Origin: JAIQET01 sp035542575
GTDB lineage: Bacteria > Acidobacteriota > Terriglobia > Terriglobales > Acidobacteriaceae
DNA length: 50,554 bases
Assembly (NCBI GenBank): GCA_035542575.1
Contig: DATKLE010000041.1
Span: 1 to 50,554 of the forward strand
Direction: 5' to 3'
The notes under the pieces are model-generated. The model made no database searches and was not told the DNA's origin. It saw only the letters and a list, made by a program, of their open reading frames with translations. The position numbers and the translations under genes are program-made. Positions 14,448 to 23,462 of this stretch are shown here, one piece after another (the first letter of the stretch is position 1; each line of letters starts with the position of its first letter).

Positions 14448-14456
14448 ATTATAGCA
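14448..14456 (-). promoter_or_regulatory. extended -10 promoter of the histone-like gene
   Basis: On the minus strand TGC-TATAAT forms an extended -10 box about 105 bases upstream of the ATG; no convincing -35 is present, as is common for extended -10 promoters. It predicts an untranslated leader of about 100 bases. Confidence 0.5.
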
Positions 14457-14617
14457 CAGCGCTTTTTCGCCGCGCAGTAACACCCGCTGGCTGCGGTGCC
14501 GCACTTGCATCTTACACCTAAGCCCATGTCAAGGTCGTCCATGGAATTGGCTTGGTCAGCCGGGCACGGATTTGCGCGCGAAGTTGAGTGGATTAAACCG
14601 GAACGCGGGGGAGCAGC

Positions 14618-16534
14618 CTACTTTGCAGCCCGGATCAGGAGGATCATGCCCGGTCGCAGGGTAGCGATGTCGCCATTGTCCCGCTTGAGCGCCGCGACCG
14701 TGGTGTGGTGGGTGCTGGCAATCGATGTCAGAGTCTCGCCCTTCTTCACCTTGTGGTGTACCACTGTCTGGTCGCTGGCCACCTCTAAGCTCTTCGCTGA
14801 TTTCGACTTAGACGCGCCCATGCGCTGCAGTTCGCGAGCCGTCGGAGACAGGGGAAGGTGCACGTACAAGACACGCCGGCCGCGTACGCTGTTACCCTTT
14901 AAGTGGTTCCAGCGTCGGACCATGGCAGGCGGCACTCCGAAGTTGTCCGCCACCGTCTGCACCGTATCCCCCTTGCGCACCTTGTAGCGCGTCGCTCTCC
15001 GCGCGTAGCTCCCCGTCCCTTCGGCAGACCTGCCTTTTCCCGGCGCCACCGGAATGATCAGCTTGCTCTCGACCTCCAACTCGCTGCCATCCAGATTGTT
15101 CGCCTCAGAGATGGCTTGGGAAGTGGTACGGTAGGCCCGCGCAATCGATGCCAGCGTTTCGCCCGGCGCTACTTTGTGGAATCGCCACCACACCCGCATG
15201 TCTGGCGGGATGGAAGCGATCGCATTCAAGTACCGGTCCTTGCTGCCTGCGGGCAAGTGCAGTTCAAACTCCTGGTCCTTGGGCGTCGTCAGCCGCAACA
15301 GGCTCGGATTCAGGTCTAGAAGATCGCTCGCTGACGCGTCCACGCACTCCGCCACCAGCCGGATGTCGACGGGATAATCGATCTTGACCGTATCGTACGG
15401 AACCGGCTTGTCCGGCACGACGGTGTCAAGACCATACTGCCCCGGATTCTTGGCCATGATGGTCACGGCCACAATGATCGGCACGTAATTGCGCGTCTCC
15501 CGGGGCAGCACGTTGCGCTTGTAGAGTTCCCAGAAGTCCGCATACCCGGTGCGCTTCACCGCGTTCTGCACGGTCCCCGGACCCGAGTTGTAGGCCGCCA
15601 TCGCCAAATACCAGTCGCCGAACTGGTTGTAGAGGTCTTTCAGGTGCCGCGCCGCGGCACGCGTGGCCTTCTCCGGATCCTGCCGGTCGTCCACCCACCA
15701 ACTGCGCTCCAATCCATAGCCCCTGGCCCGGCTCCCCATGAACTGCCAGATGCCGCGAGCTCCCGCCCGCGAAACTGCCAGCGGATGGAACCCGGATTCC
15801 GCCTGCGCCAGGTAAATCAGGTCCTGGGGCACGCCCTCGTCCTTCAGAATGCTCTGGATCATGTCGCGGTAGCGGCCGCTGCGCTCCAGCGCGCGCTCCA
15901 GCGTCCCGCGTCCCCGCGTGGAAAAATAGTTGATGTAGCTGACTACCGGATCGGTCAGCATCAGCGGCAGGTCGGAATGTGTAGCCTTTACCTCTTCCGC
16001 CGCTTTCGCCCTGACATTGGGGTCCGCCGGGAAAGTGACTTCGTTGGCCTCGTCGATCGGCGCCGGCTCGGATTTCTGCTCAGTGAAGCCGTCGCCCTCC
16101 TGTAAGGCCTGCAGCTCCAGTCCGTTCACCCCATCCAGAATTCGGTCAAACTCCTCCTGCAGGCGCTCATCGGAGCGCACGTTCAGCGAACTCCCCAACA
16201 ACAGGTCGAATGCCCGATCGAAATTCTGCTTGGCGGCTTCCAGATGCCCGGCTTTGTAGTTGTCCTGCCCAGCCTGGTATTCCTTCTCGACCTTCGCAAT
16301 CAGATCAGCAACCGGATCGGGCTGGGGCTGGGGGGGTGCTTGCTCTGCGGGCTTGGTCTTCTCGGGGTCGGCTGGAACTTGCGCGGCAGACTTGCTGACT
16401 TCCGTCAGCGCCGGAGCGTTGGCCTGCGCCGCTGGCAGCAGTGCCGTCGCCCGCTGGTTCGTCTGACAAGCCGTGCCCGCCAAAACCAGGGCGATAAGCG
16501 GCGCGATCAGAAGATAGGGTCTCGTGATCCGCAT
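14618..16534 (-). CDS. mltD: membrane-bound lytic murein transglycosylase D-like, LysM x3
   Basis: 638 residues from ATG 16534. A lipoprotein signal ends in LVLAGTAC (Cys23). After a Pro/Glu-rich and helical segment comes the SLT family-1 domain with catalytic Glu246 in YLAQAESGFHP, then RAGARGIWQFM, MAAYNSGPGTVQNAV and ETRNYVPIIVA, all typical of MltD. Three LysM modules follow (VAPGETLASIARAY, VRKGDTVQTVADNFG, VKKGETLTSIASTHH), which bind peptidoglycan. The enzyme cleaves the MurNAc-GlcNAc bond to 1,6-anhydro products in the periplasm. The frame extends 57 bases further but lacks a signal-like start there. It is flanked upstream by a heptad repeat array and is probably monocistronic. Confidence 0.93.
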   Translation of the reverse strand: MRITRPYLLIAPLIALVLAGTACQTNQRATALLPAAQANAPALTEVSKSAAQVPADPEKTKPAEQAPPQPQPDPVADLIAKVEKEYQAGQDNYKAGHLEAAKQNFDRAFDLLLGSSLNVRSDERLQEEFDRILDGVNGLELQALQEGDGFTEQKSEPAPIDEANEVTFPADPNVRAKAAEEVKATHSDLPLMLTDPVVSYINYFSTRGRGTLERALERSGRYRDMIQSILKDEGVPQDLIYLAQAESGFHPLAVSRAGARGIWQFMGSRARGYGLERSWWVDDRQDPEKATRAAARHLKDLYNQFGDWYLAMAAYNSGPGTVQNAVKRTGYADFWELYKRNVLPRETRNYVPIIVAVTIMAKNPGQYGLDTVVPDKPVPYDTVKIDYPVDIRLVAECVDASASDLLDLNPSLLRLTTPKDQEFELHLPAGSKDRYLNAIASIPPDMRVWWRFHKVAPGETLASIARAYRTTSQAISEANNLDGSELEVESKLIIPVAPGKGRSAEGTGSYARRATRYKVRKGDTVQTVADNFGVPPAMVRRWNHLKGNSVRGRRVLYVHLPLSPTARELQRMGASKSKSAKSLEVASDQTVVHHKVKKGETLTSIASTHHTTVAALKRDNGDIATLRPGMILLIRAAK

Positions 16535-16708
16535 TATTTCTCTATAACTTACCGCAACCCCTGGCCTTTCCGACAGCTCGGGGATGCCCAAATCGTACTA
16601 TCTCCAGATTTGACGGGTCAATCCTGAACCAGGTTGGTTCAGGTTACCTTTGGAACCGGTCGGGTATGTTACCCCCGGGTTCCGACCCAGGCAAGAAACT
16701 CTTGCGCT

Positions 16709-16738
16709 GAGAACCGGAGAACAGAGAACTGAGAACGG
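16709..16738. repeat. 7-bp tandem array, word GAGAACN
   Basis: GAGAACC, (G), GAGAACA, GAGAACT, GAGAACG in succession, one base of insertion after the first unit. Same word as the array at 9024-9051, 7.7 kb away, also in a gap between two minus-strand genes. Confidence 0.6.
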
Positions 16739-16776
16739 TTTTCTTGACAGAAACCTCCCCCAGGCTGTCCCCACCC

Positions 16777-17430
16777 TCAACGCTTGCGCGAATACGCCAG
16801 AGCATAATCGGGCGTCGGGATCCTGGAATCAAGTCGCGGATCGTTAATCGGCCTCCCCGCCACCGTTTGCAGCGGAATCACTCCCGCCCAAGTCGGAAAG
16901 CCGTAGTCCGCCTCGTCATCGAGTGGCGGCCCCTGCCGTACCTTGGCGGAGAATTCCGTAATGGGCAGACGCATGACCAGCGTGGCCTTGATCTCTCGCT
17001 CGTTCGGCTGCCGCGATTCGGCCCAGCGTCCGGGCAGTATGTGCTCCGCCAGCAAGCGCAGCGCCTCCAGCTTCTCCTTGGGCTCCTCTACGGCCACCGC
17101 CGTCCCCAGCACCACCACCGAACGGTAATTCATGGAGTGATTGAAGATGGACCGCGCCAGCACCAGTCCATCCAGAAGCGTAACCGTCACACAGACCGGT
17201 ACACCCTGGTCCATGCGCCGCAGCATCCGGCTTGCCGCTGACCCATGGATGTACAGGTTGTCGCCTGCCCGGCCATAGCCGGTGGGAATCACGAACGGCT
17301 GGCCATCCGCCACGAAACCAACATGGCAGATGAAACCTTCATCAAGAATCTGATACGCCGCGGCCCGATCATAGACGCCGCGCTCCGGTTCGCGGACCAC
17401 GCGGGTACGTGGGCTTGAGGGTTCGGACAT
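16777..17430 (-). CDS. pyridoxamine 5'-phosphate oxidase family (FMN split-barrel) protein
   Basis: 217 residues from ATG 17430, with AGGAG about ten bases upstream. The FMN-binding split barrel of the NimA/PPOx-like class is recognisable from LDEGFICHVGFVADGQPFVI, PTGYGRAGDNLYIHGSAASR, VCVTVTLLDGLVLARS and FNHSMNYRSVVVLGTA. Members bind FMN (or haem/F420) and reduce nitro-compounds or remain uncharacterised; the HGSxxSR segment is the usual phosphate-contacting part. The C-terminus (FPTWAGVIPLQT) is conserved in this subgroup. Cytoplasmic, probably monocistronic; substrate not predictable. Confidence 0.88.
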   Translation of the reverse strand: MSEPSSPRTRVVREPERGVYDRAAAYQILDEGFICHVGFVADGQPFVIPTGYGRAGDNLYIHGSAASRMLRRMDQGVPVCVTVTLLDGLVLARSIFNHSMNYRSVVVLGTAVAVEEPKEKLEALRLLAEHILPGRWAESRQPNEREIKATLVMRLPITEFSAKVRQGPPLDDEADYGFPTWAGVIPLQTVAGRPINDPRLDSRIPTPDYALAYSRKR

Positions 17431-17566
17431 TGGAAACAAGCTCCTGGCATTCGCGAAGAGTGAAGAAAGTGTAACAGGTGAGCATCAGAGCCCGGAGCGG
17501 GCAGAAAGGGGCAGGCATCAGGCCCGCCCCAAGTTCATCAATCAAAAACTCGGCCTTAGGCTTCTT

Positions 17567-20500
17567 CTACCAGGTCACCTTCAGTGCGAACTGGAACTGC
17601 CGCGGATCATACGCGGCTGTGGGCTGGCCCGCCGCCGTGAACAGCGGATTGATGTCAGCCACGTTGAAGCGGTTGGCGATGTTGAACATGTCCACAATCG
17701 CATCCACATTGAAGCGCTCGCCGATAGGAATCCGCCGCGCGATGCGCAGATCGTTGAACACGGTCCACGGCCGCACTCCGGCATTCCGGCCCAGATTCCC
17801 GTCCAGGGCCGCCAGCGTAGGTGTGCCTCCTAGAGCGAACACGGCGTAGCACGGTTCCTGCAAGAATCCGGTCGGCGAGAACCTTGAGGCGACGGGTGCC
17901 GGGCAAGGCAGCGGGGCCGCCGTACTGGCGGTAACCACGTTCGGGCGTCCCGTAAAGGGCGAGAACTGGAAATTGTCCGGATTCCCGGTGAGGATGTTAA
18001 ACGGCCGTCCGGAGGAGACTTCGAGGATGGGAGCCACTGTCCAGTTGCTGAAGAATTTCCGCGCAAAGCCACTGCCGCCCAATTTGCCGCTCTGAAACAC
18101 GCCGCTGAACACCAGACGATGCCGCTGATCGAACAGCGAGTTCGAGCGTTCGGCGCTGGGGAAGAAGCTGTCCTGCGGTGCTAGCGGCGATTGCAGGTCG
18201 GTCGAATCGTCAATCGCATGCGACCAGGTGTAGGAGGTCAGGAACTCATAGTGATTTCCGAACCGCTTGCGCAGGTTGGCGGTGAACCCGTGATACACCG
18301 AGCTGCCGTTGGAAAAGTTGGCGTCCATGTCGCTGAACGGAACGCAGCCTTCCAGCATGGGCGAAGTCAGATCGCACCGGGTGTTGAACCCGTCTTCCTG
18401 TAGAACCAACGGGGCCACGATCTGGACGCACGCCGCTTGCGCCGGATCGCCAGAGTTCAACAGCGCTAGGGCGATTGCAGGATTCAGACCAGAAGGACGG
18501 AAGAAGTTGACCAGCGCTGCTGGAACGTACGGTCCACTCGCGCCGACGCCGCAGGCCGCAACGCTCAAGGGATTATCCGTCGGCGAAGCCCCACCCGCCG
18601 CGATCGCTCTCTGCCAGTTCCTCACCAGGAAATCTCCCCGTGTGGTGTTGGCATTGATCGGACGGTTCAGGTGACGTCCGCCGTTGAAGTTGTAGGCCAG
18701 ACTGAGCGCGAAGTCATGTCCCAGGTCCTGCTCGAACGTGAAATTCACCTGCTGCGAATACGCGTACACAAAATTCTTTCCCTGCGGATACCCGAACGGC
18801 TGAAACGCCAGCGGGAAGAAGGTCGCCGGATTCAGGTAGTTCTGGTTGAGAAACACCGAATTGGGGAAGAACGGATCGAAACGCTGGGGGTTAGTTGTCC
18901 CATCGGCCGAGGTGAGCCCGTAGCCGGTAATGTCCTGGATGCCCGGCAAACATCCCGCCGTGCCCAAAGTCCCTTGAAACAGATTGGCCGCGTTCAGATC
19001 GCCGAAGCTCGCAGGCGCGTTGCCGTCGCAGGGCGCGCCCCCGGCGAACACCAGTTGCCCGCTCTTCGAGCCATCCGAGGCATCACCCAGGAAATACAAC
19101 CCCAACAGCGGATGATCGTAGAAGATCCCGTAGGAGGCGCGGAATACCGACTTGCCATCCCCCCTGGGGTCCCACGCAATCCCGATGCGCGGCTGAATGT
19201 TGTTGGTGTCGGTCTGAATCCCCTTCTGGATGCCCAACTGGTTGTAAGCCGAAGCGGCCAGCCCGGTTGGCGGAGCGAACTGGGGTGGGAACTCGACGTC
19301 GTATCGCAACCCGGCGTTGATCGTCAGGTTGTGCCGAAATCTCCACGAGTCCTGTATGTAAAGTCCCAGCGGGATATTGCGGAACGAGTCATGCGGATTG
19401 CCGAACCCTTGCACCAGGGTGGAGGGAAGCCCCAGCCCGAAGGACTGCACGGCATTGAAGCCCGGGAAAGGCGGACAGAACTCGCTCGGCACTCCATTGG
19501 GTTCGCACACCATATCCGTGAAGCCGACCGTCGCGGAATCGAGCGCGCCAAAGTCGTACACGCCGCCATAGTTCACCGTGAACGTCGCGGTGACCGGGAT
19601 GTAGTTGAGGTCGACGCCGAACTTCAGGTCGTGCGCCCCGCGCGTCCACGAAAAATTGTCGGAGAACTGGTAGCGCTGCTCGGTACGCTTGATGTAGGAG
19701 TAGGGTTCGCGGCCGACAAAGCCAAAGCCCGCGATGTTCGACGCCACCAGCCCTCCCCCCGGGGCGCTGGAAAAGTCGTACAGCAGCCCGCGGCGCGCGT
19801 ACTGGAAACGGAATTCGTTGACTTTGTTGTTGCCGATCGTCCACGTGTCCTGAAACACGCCCGCTACATCACGGTAGGTCTGCTGCGAGGTGCGCGAAAA
19901 CGAGTTCTGGCCAAACGTCTGGTTTTCGCCGTTCACCTGGATGCCGGTGACCGTGCTGGGGCTGACGTTACCCCGCAGCATGATGCGATTGTTGTTGCTC
20001 AGGTTGTGGTCAAGGCGCAGCGAGTACAGGCTGGTGCCTTCAAAGATCGGGTAGTTTCCGGCCTGCGGCTGCAACCCCAGGAACTGGCTGGGAAGTCCGT
20101 TGCAGGTGAAGTTGGGTGCGCCGACGTTGCACGAGGTAGGAAACTGCGTAAGGGGATTGCTGCCATTGGCCGGGATGGGAATGGCGGAGCCTTCCAGGAA
20201 CGCGAAAGAAGCCGGATACGTGCCGAATTGTGCGATTCCGGACGATCCGCCGACAAAGGTCGCATAGGCGGCGGCTTCCTGGGCGTAGCCGGCTGCCAAC
20301 TGGCCGGTGGGATCGATGATGTTCAGCTGCGCCAGCGCCGCCGGCAGCGTTTGCTGGAAAAACACCGCCTGGTCGGGAGTCGCTGACACGCCGGTAATGA
20401 AGCCGTCCGGCAAGCCAAACACAGAAGACAAGTCCAGGTTGGGGATCAGCCCGAAATTGTTCTGGCCGACGCTGGAAAAACCGGTTTCATGCCGCCGCGT

Positions 20501-21403
20501 GACCTCATAGGAGAAATAGTAGTATGTCTTGTCTTTCTTGATTGGTCCGCCGAACGCCGCTCCGGCCTGCACCCTCGTGTACGCCGGGTTTGAGGTGGTC
20601 GAGAACGGGTTCACCGCCTGAAAATCGCGGTTGCGCAGATAGCCGAAAACGGTGCCATGGAAGTCGTTCGATCCGGAGCGGGTGACAATATTGACCACCC
20701 CGCCCGAGGCCCGTCCGTATTCCGCGGCATAGCTGTTGGTCTGGATTTGAAACTCCTGCACCGCTTCCTGCGAGACCGTGGAGCGCACCCCGTTGATCGA
20801 ATTGTCAATCGCATCCGCCCCGTCTACGTTCACCAGGTTCGAACGCGCGCGTTGGCCGCTGATGTTCAACCCGGACGTCGGCGCCGCTCCGATTGAAGGT
20901 GCGTTGTCCCGCAATACCTGCGAGTCGGTCAGCGTGAAGTTGATGTAGTTGCGTCCGTTAATGGGAAGGTTGTCAATCCGCCGCTGGTCCACTGTGTCGG
21001 TCGTGGAAGTGCGCGAGGTCTCCACCAGTTCGGCCTCCGAGCTCACGGTCACCACCTCCCGCGCGCCCGCTACGCTGAGCGTGATAGCCAGGTCCCGTAC
21101 CTGGCCCACCGTGACGATCTGGTTCTCTGCTTCGACCTTGGCGAAGCCCGGCGCCTGCACCGTGATCACGTACACCCCCGGAGGCAGCGCCACCAGGCGG
21201 TACTCTCCCGTGGAATTCTGGTTGGTGCTGCGCTCTAAGCCCTTGGCCTCCTCGCGAGCCGTGACCGTCGCATTGGTGACTAGGTTCCCTGCCTGGTCCT
21301 TTACCGTGATGTGCAGGTCGCCAGTGGCGACTGCCTGAGCGAAGCTGAGTGTGGCCAGTAGAAGAAGTACGACTGCAAGTAAGACGGGCGTGTGCATTTT
21401 CAT
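17567..21403 (-). CDS. Oar-like TonB-dependent outer-membrane receptor
   Basis: 1278 residues from ATG 21403 (GGGAGA upstream); the frame reads 70 codons further without a ribosome site. Signal peptide MKMHTPVLLAVVLLLLATLS, then a carboxypeptidase-regulatory-like beta-sandwich (residues about 27-110, ITVKDQAGNLVTNATVTARE, GEYRLVALPPGVYVITVQAP), a plug domain (RIDNLPINGRNYINFTL, SQEAVQEFQIQTNSYAAEYG) and a long 22-strand-type barrel. This architecture is the large Oar/OmpA-like receptor family greatly expanded in Acidobacteriota. It imports unknown substrates, probably oligosaccharides or peptides, using TonB energy. The C-terminus (QFQFALKVTW) ends in an aromatic residue as required for barrel assembly. 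No sigma/anti-sigma pair adjoins it. Confidence 0.93.
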   Translation of the reverse strand: MKMHTPVLLAVVLLLLATLSFAQAVATGDLHITVKDQAGNLVTNATVTAREEAKGLERSTNQNSTGEYRLVALPPGVYVITVQAPGFAKVEAENQIVTVGQVRDLAITLSVAGAREVVTVSSEAELVETSRTSTTDTVDQRRIDNLPINGRNYINFTLTDSQVLRDNAPSIGAAPTSGLNISGQRARSNLVNVDGADAIDNSINGVRSTVSQEAVQEFQIQTNSYAAEYGRASGGVVNIVTRSGSNDFHGTVFGYLRNRDFQAVNPFSTTSNPAYTRVQAGAAFGGPIKKDKTYYYFSYEVTRRHETGFSSVGQNNFGLIPNLDLSSVFGLPDGFITGVSATPDQAVFFQQTLPAALAQLNIIDPTGQLAAGYAQEAAAYATFVGGSSGIAQFGTYPASFAFLEGSAIPIPANGSNPLTQFPTSCNVGAPNFTCNGLPSQFLGLQPQAGNYPIFEGTSLYSLRLDHNLSNNNRIMLRGNVSPSTVTGIQVNGENQTFGQNSFSRTSQQTYRDVAGVFQDTWTIGNNKVNEFRFQYARRGLLYDFSSAPGGGLVASNIAGFGFVGREPYSYIKRTEQRYQFSDNFSWTRGAHDLKFGVDLNYIPVTATFTVNYGGVYDFGALDSATVGFTDMVCEPNGVPSEFCPPFPGFNAVQSFGLGLPSTLVQGFGNPHDSFRNIPLGLYIQDSWRFRHNLTINAGLRYDVEFPPQFAPPTGLAASAYNQLGIQKGIQTDTNNIQPRIGIAWDPRGDGKSVFRASYGIFYDHPLLGLYFLGDASDGSKSGQLVFAGGAPCDGNAPASFGDLNAANLFQGTLGTAGCLPGIQDITGYGLTSADGTTNPQRFDPFFPNSVFLNQNYLNPATFFPLAFQPFGYPQGKNFVYAYSQQVNFTFEQDLGHDFALSLAYNFNGGRHLNRPINANTTRGDFLVRNWQRAIAAGGASPTDNPLSVAACGVGASGPYVPAALVNFFRPSGLNPAIALALLNSGDPAQAACVQIVAPLVLQEDGFNTRCDLTSPMLEGCVPFSDMDANFSNGSSVYHGFTANLRKRFGNHYEFLTSYTWSHAIDDSTDLQSPLAPQDSFFPSAERSNSLFDQRHRLVFSGVFQSGKLGGSGFARKFFSNWTVAPILEVSSGRPFNILTGNPDNFQFSPFTGRPNVVTASTAAPLPCPAPVASRFSPTGFLQEPCYAVFALGGTPTLAALDGNLGRNAGVRPWTVFNDLRIARRIPIGERFNVDAIVDMFNIANRFNVADINPLFTAAGQPTAAYDPRQFQFALKVTW

Positions 21404-21546
21404 AGGGTCTCCCGAGAAATCAGACAAAGCGAAGGCGGCGACCAGCAGCCACTCCTCCGTTGAGCCGGCATGCAGAAGGCGCGCATATTTGCCAGGCGGA
21501 TGTCCGCAGGTTTGTACATCAGCAGGCGCAGGAAAGCAAGGAGCAA

Positions 21547-21630
21547 AGTACCGAGTGCCGAGTATCGAGTTGATGACCGGATGGTTAGCAGCTCCTAGTT
21601 GTGGCAACCGCAACTCGGTACTCGCAACTG
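21547..21630. repeat. paired, oppositely oriented 7-bp arrays
   Basis: AGTACCG, AGTGCCG, AGTATCG, AGTT run from 21547; about 40 bases on, the complementary word appears as AACTCGG, TACTCGC, AACTGG (21612-21630). The two arrays are inverted relative to each other and could pair in RNA. They lie between the receptor gene and the isoaspartyl peptidase gene. Confidence 0.55.
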
Positions 21631-21632
21631 GA

Positions 21633-22544
21633 CTACCGCTCTATCCCGCAGTCCTCTTCTTGGTTGGTGCGGTAGGCCCAAGCCATGCGGGGAGTGTTGT
21701 GGGCGATGCCAAACCGCCCGCGCGCGTCCAGCAGGATCATGCCGCCGTGGCCGTTCACGCGGGTCTTGAGGTAGTCAATGGCTTCGGCGGCGGCCCACTC
21801 GGGCGCGTTACCGCTGGCGACGCGGTCGGCGGCCCACTTGGCCAGGACCAGCTTCATGATGGGCTCGCCCCAGCCGGTAGTCGAAGCGGCGGCGGTGTGG
21901 TTGTCGGCGAAGCAGCCGCATCCGATCAGCGACGAGTCCCCCAAGCGTCCCGGCGCTTTGTTCAGGGTGCCGCCGGTCGAGGTGGCGGCGGCGATGTTGC
22001 CGTCCACGTCGAGGGCAACCGCTCCGACGGTGTCGTGGGAGATGGTGGGCGCGAACAGGTCGGCGCGATGCTCTTCCGCGTGCGCCTGGAACTCCCGCAG
22101 GCGCTCGACTTCGCGCGGGACGATCAAATCTCCGTTCTTACACAGCGGGATGCCATGTTCGGCGGCGAAGCGCTCGGCGCCTTCCCCGACGAAATACACG
22201 TGCGGGCTCTCGCTGAGGATCTTGCGCGCCGCGCGCACCGGATTGGCGATGTGCTCGACGCAGCCCACGCCCCCGGCGCGGAGGGTGGCGCCGTCCATGA
22301 TGAGAGCATCCATCTGGACTTTGCCGTCGCGGTTGAGGAAGCTGCCGCGTCCGGCGTCGAAGGTCTCGTCGTCCTCCATGATGACGACCGCCTCTTCGAC
22401 CGCGTCGAGAGCGGCGCCGCCTTTGCTCAGCACGCGCCAGCCGGCCGCCACTGCCTTACGCACGCCGTTGAGATGGGCCTCCACCATGTCATCGGGAATG
22501 GCCCAGGCGCCGCCATGGACTAGAAGGACGGGATTCTTCGGCAA
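21633..22544 (-). CDS. isoaspartyl peptidase / plant-type L-asparaginase
   Basis: N-terminal-nucleophile hydrolase of the Ntn asparaginase family. The start is set at TTG 22544 because a GGGGGAG ribosome site lies six bases upstream and the family N-terminus (PVLLVHGGAWAIP) begins right after; this gives 303 residues, the usual length. Other landmarks: GGAALDAVEEAVVIMEDDE, DAGRGSFLNRDG, and the autocleavage site ISHDTVGAVALD, where Thr172 becomes the nucleophile of the beta chain; the residue before it is Asp where Gly is usual. STGGTLNKAPGRLGDSSLIG and TGWGE complete the active site. It hydrolyses isoaspartyl dipeptides and asparagine. The frame continues upstream into unrelated sequence. 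Confidence 0.92.
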   Translation of the reverse strand: MPKNPVLLVHGGAWAIPDDMVEAHLNGVRKAVAAGWRVLSKGGAALDAVEEAVVIMEDDETFDAGRGSFLNRDGKVQMDALIMDGATLRAGGVGCVEHIANPVRAARKILSESPHVYFVGEGAERFAAEHGIPLCKNGDLIVPREVERLREFQAHAEEHRADLFAPTISHDTVGAVALDVDGNIAAATSTGGTLNKAPGRLGDSSLIGCGCFADNHTAAASTTGWGEPIMKLVLAKWAADRVASGNAPEWAAAEAIDYLKTRVNGHGGMILLDARGRFGIAHNTPRMAWAYRTNQEEDCGIER

Positions 22545-22662
22545 GAAGCTCCCCCACGAGGAATAAGCGGACAGGATAGCATGCGGGGCGCGGGGACACG
22601 GGGCGGGCGCGGCAGGGGGTACTAATCTAGATGAAGCATCACCTCTGGCGGCGTGGTAGGCT

Positions 22663-22986
22663 ATGAGGCGAACTTTTCCCGAAATAGGCATGAATCTGTC
22701 ATTTCTACCAGGCGATCTGCACCTCTCAAGGAACGAGTCTGGTCTTTTCGTCGTGACCATGTGCGGTCAGAAAATCCTGTGTACGAAGTCCCAGCGTTCT
22801 GCCGTGGCCAGATTCAATACCCTCCGGGCAGAACTCGAAAAGGAGTTCCCACAGCGGGAGCCAACCGCCAAAGAAAGGGCCGAGCTTCTTCAGCGAGAAA
22901 TCAACGAGTCGCTGCTTGGACACAACAGCCTAGGGGGACGGAAGAAGAAGACCACGGCAGGCGGAACTAGGACTTTCGGTGGTTAA
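22663..22986 (+). CDS. unknown small protein upstream of the GIY-YIG nuclease
   Basis: 107 residues (or 98 if started at the ATG at 22690; neither start has a strong ribosome site). Middle region is helical and charged (FNTLRAELEKEFPQREPTAK, ERAELLQREINESLLG); the C-terminus is basic (GGRKKKTTAGGTRTFGG). It ends 14 bases before the nuclease gene on the same strand and shares the lower GC content of the island, so it probably belongs to the restriction-modification unit. No HTH of the controller-protein type is evident; function unknown. Confidence 0.65.
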   Translation: MRRTFPEIGMNLSFLPGDLHLSRNESGLFVVTMCGQKILCTKSQRSAVARFNTLRAELEKEFPQREPTAKERAELLQREINESLLGHNSLGGRKKKTTAGGTRTFGG

Positions 22987-23000
22987 TCGCGGCATCAACT

Positions 23001-23462
23001 ATGCCAAACAATGCTGGCAACGATCCACATCATTTTGAGTTTGATCTGGATCGAGGTATTCGTGCTCAGGCTGTGGAGAAGCCAGAGGCGAGCCCGCTTT
23101 TGCCGTTAACAAAGGGCGCGGGACCGCACGCCAGTGGTATCTATGCCCTCTACTTTAAGGACCAGCTCGTTTACATCGGCAAGGCGTCGAAGGGAACCAC
23201 CAAGAGCAAGCGGACGTTGCGGGCTCGGCTGGATGAGCATGTCAGCAAGATCAGTGGGCGGAAAAACATTACTTTGGCCGACATGAAATGCCGCTACCTA
23301 ACTTTCGATAGTGAATGGTGGGTGTTCGCCGCCGAATTTGCTCTCATGACCCATTATCGACCGGAATGGAACGAGAGCGGGTTTGGTAGCAAGGTTCCGG
23401 GCATTGGTCGTCCTGGGACGCATCGAATAAGCCGGTGGAATGAGTCTTTTCCGGAGAAGTAA
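23001..23462 (+). CDS. Eco29kI-type GIY-YIG restriction endonuclease
   Basis: 153 residues. The GIY-YIG core is GIYALYFKDQLVYIGKAS (Tyr48, Tyr58), followed by RLDEH (Arg76, His80) and EFALMTHYRPEWN (Glu112, Asn124). The R-x3-H and E-x11-N spacing is the one I recall for the catalytic residues of Eco29kI, and the tail SGFGSKVPGIGRPGTHRISR matches the FG.....G.GR....S.W block of that family. Eco29kI cuts CCGCGG; whether this enzyme shares the site is unknown. Its last 119 bases overlap the convergent methyltransferase gene. Lower GC than its surroundings suggests horizontal transfer. Confidence 0.85.
   Translation: MPNNAGNDPHHFEFDLDRGIRAQAVEKPEASPLLPLTKGAGPHASGIYALYFKDQLVYIGKASKGTTKSKRTLRARLDEHVSKISGRKNITLADMKCRYLTFDSEWWVFAAEFALMTHYRPEWNESGFGSKVPGIGRPGTHRISRWNESFPEK

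Noticed and set aside
18671..20386. 571-codon open frame on the plus strand
   Set aside because: Antisense to the TonB-dependent receptor gene; composition is Arg/Val-rich with no recognisable domain, as expected from an open shadow of a high-GC gene.
22545..22760. 72-residue N-terminal extension of the isoaspartyl peptidase
   Set aside because: Pro/Arg-rich sequence overlapping the small gene on the other strand; the family N-terminus and a ribosome site support the TTG at 22544.
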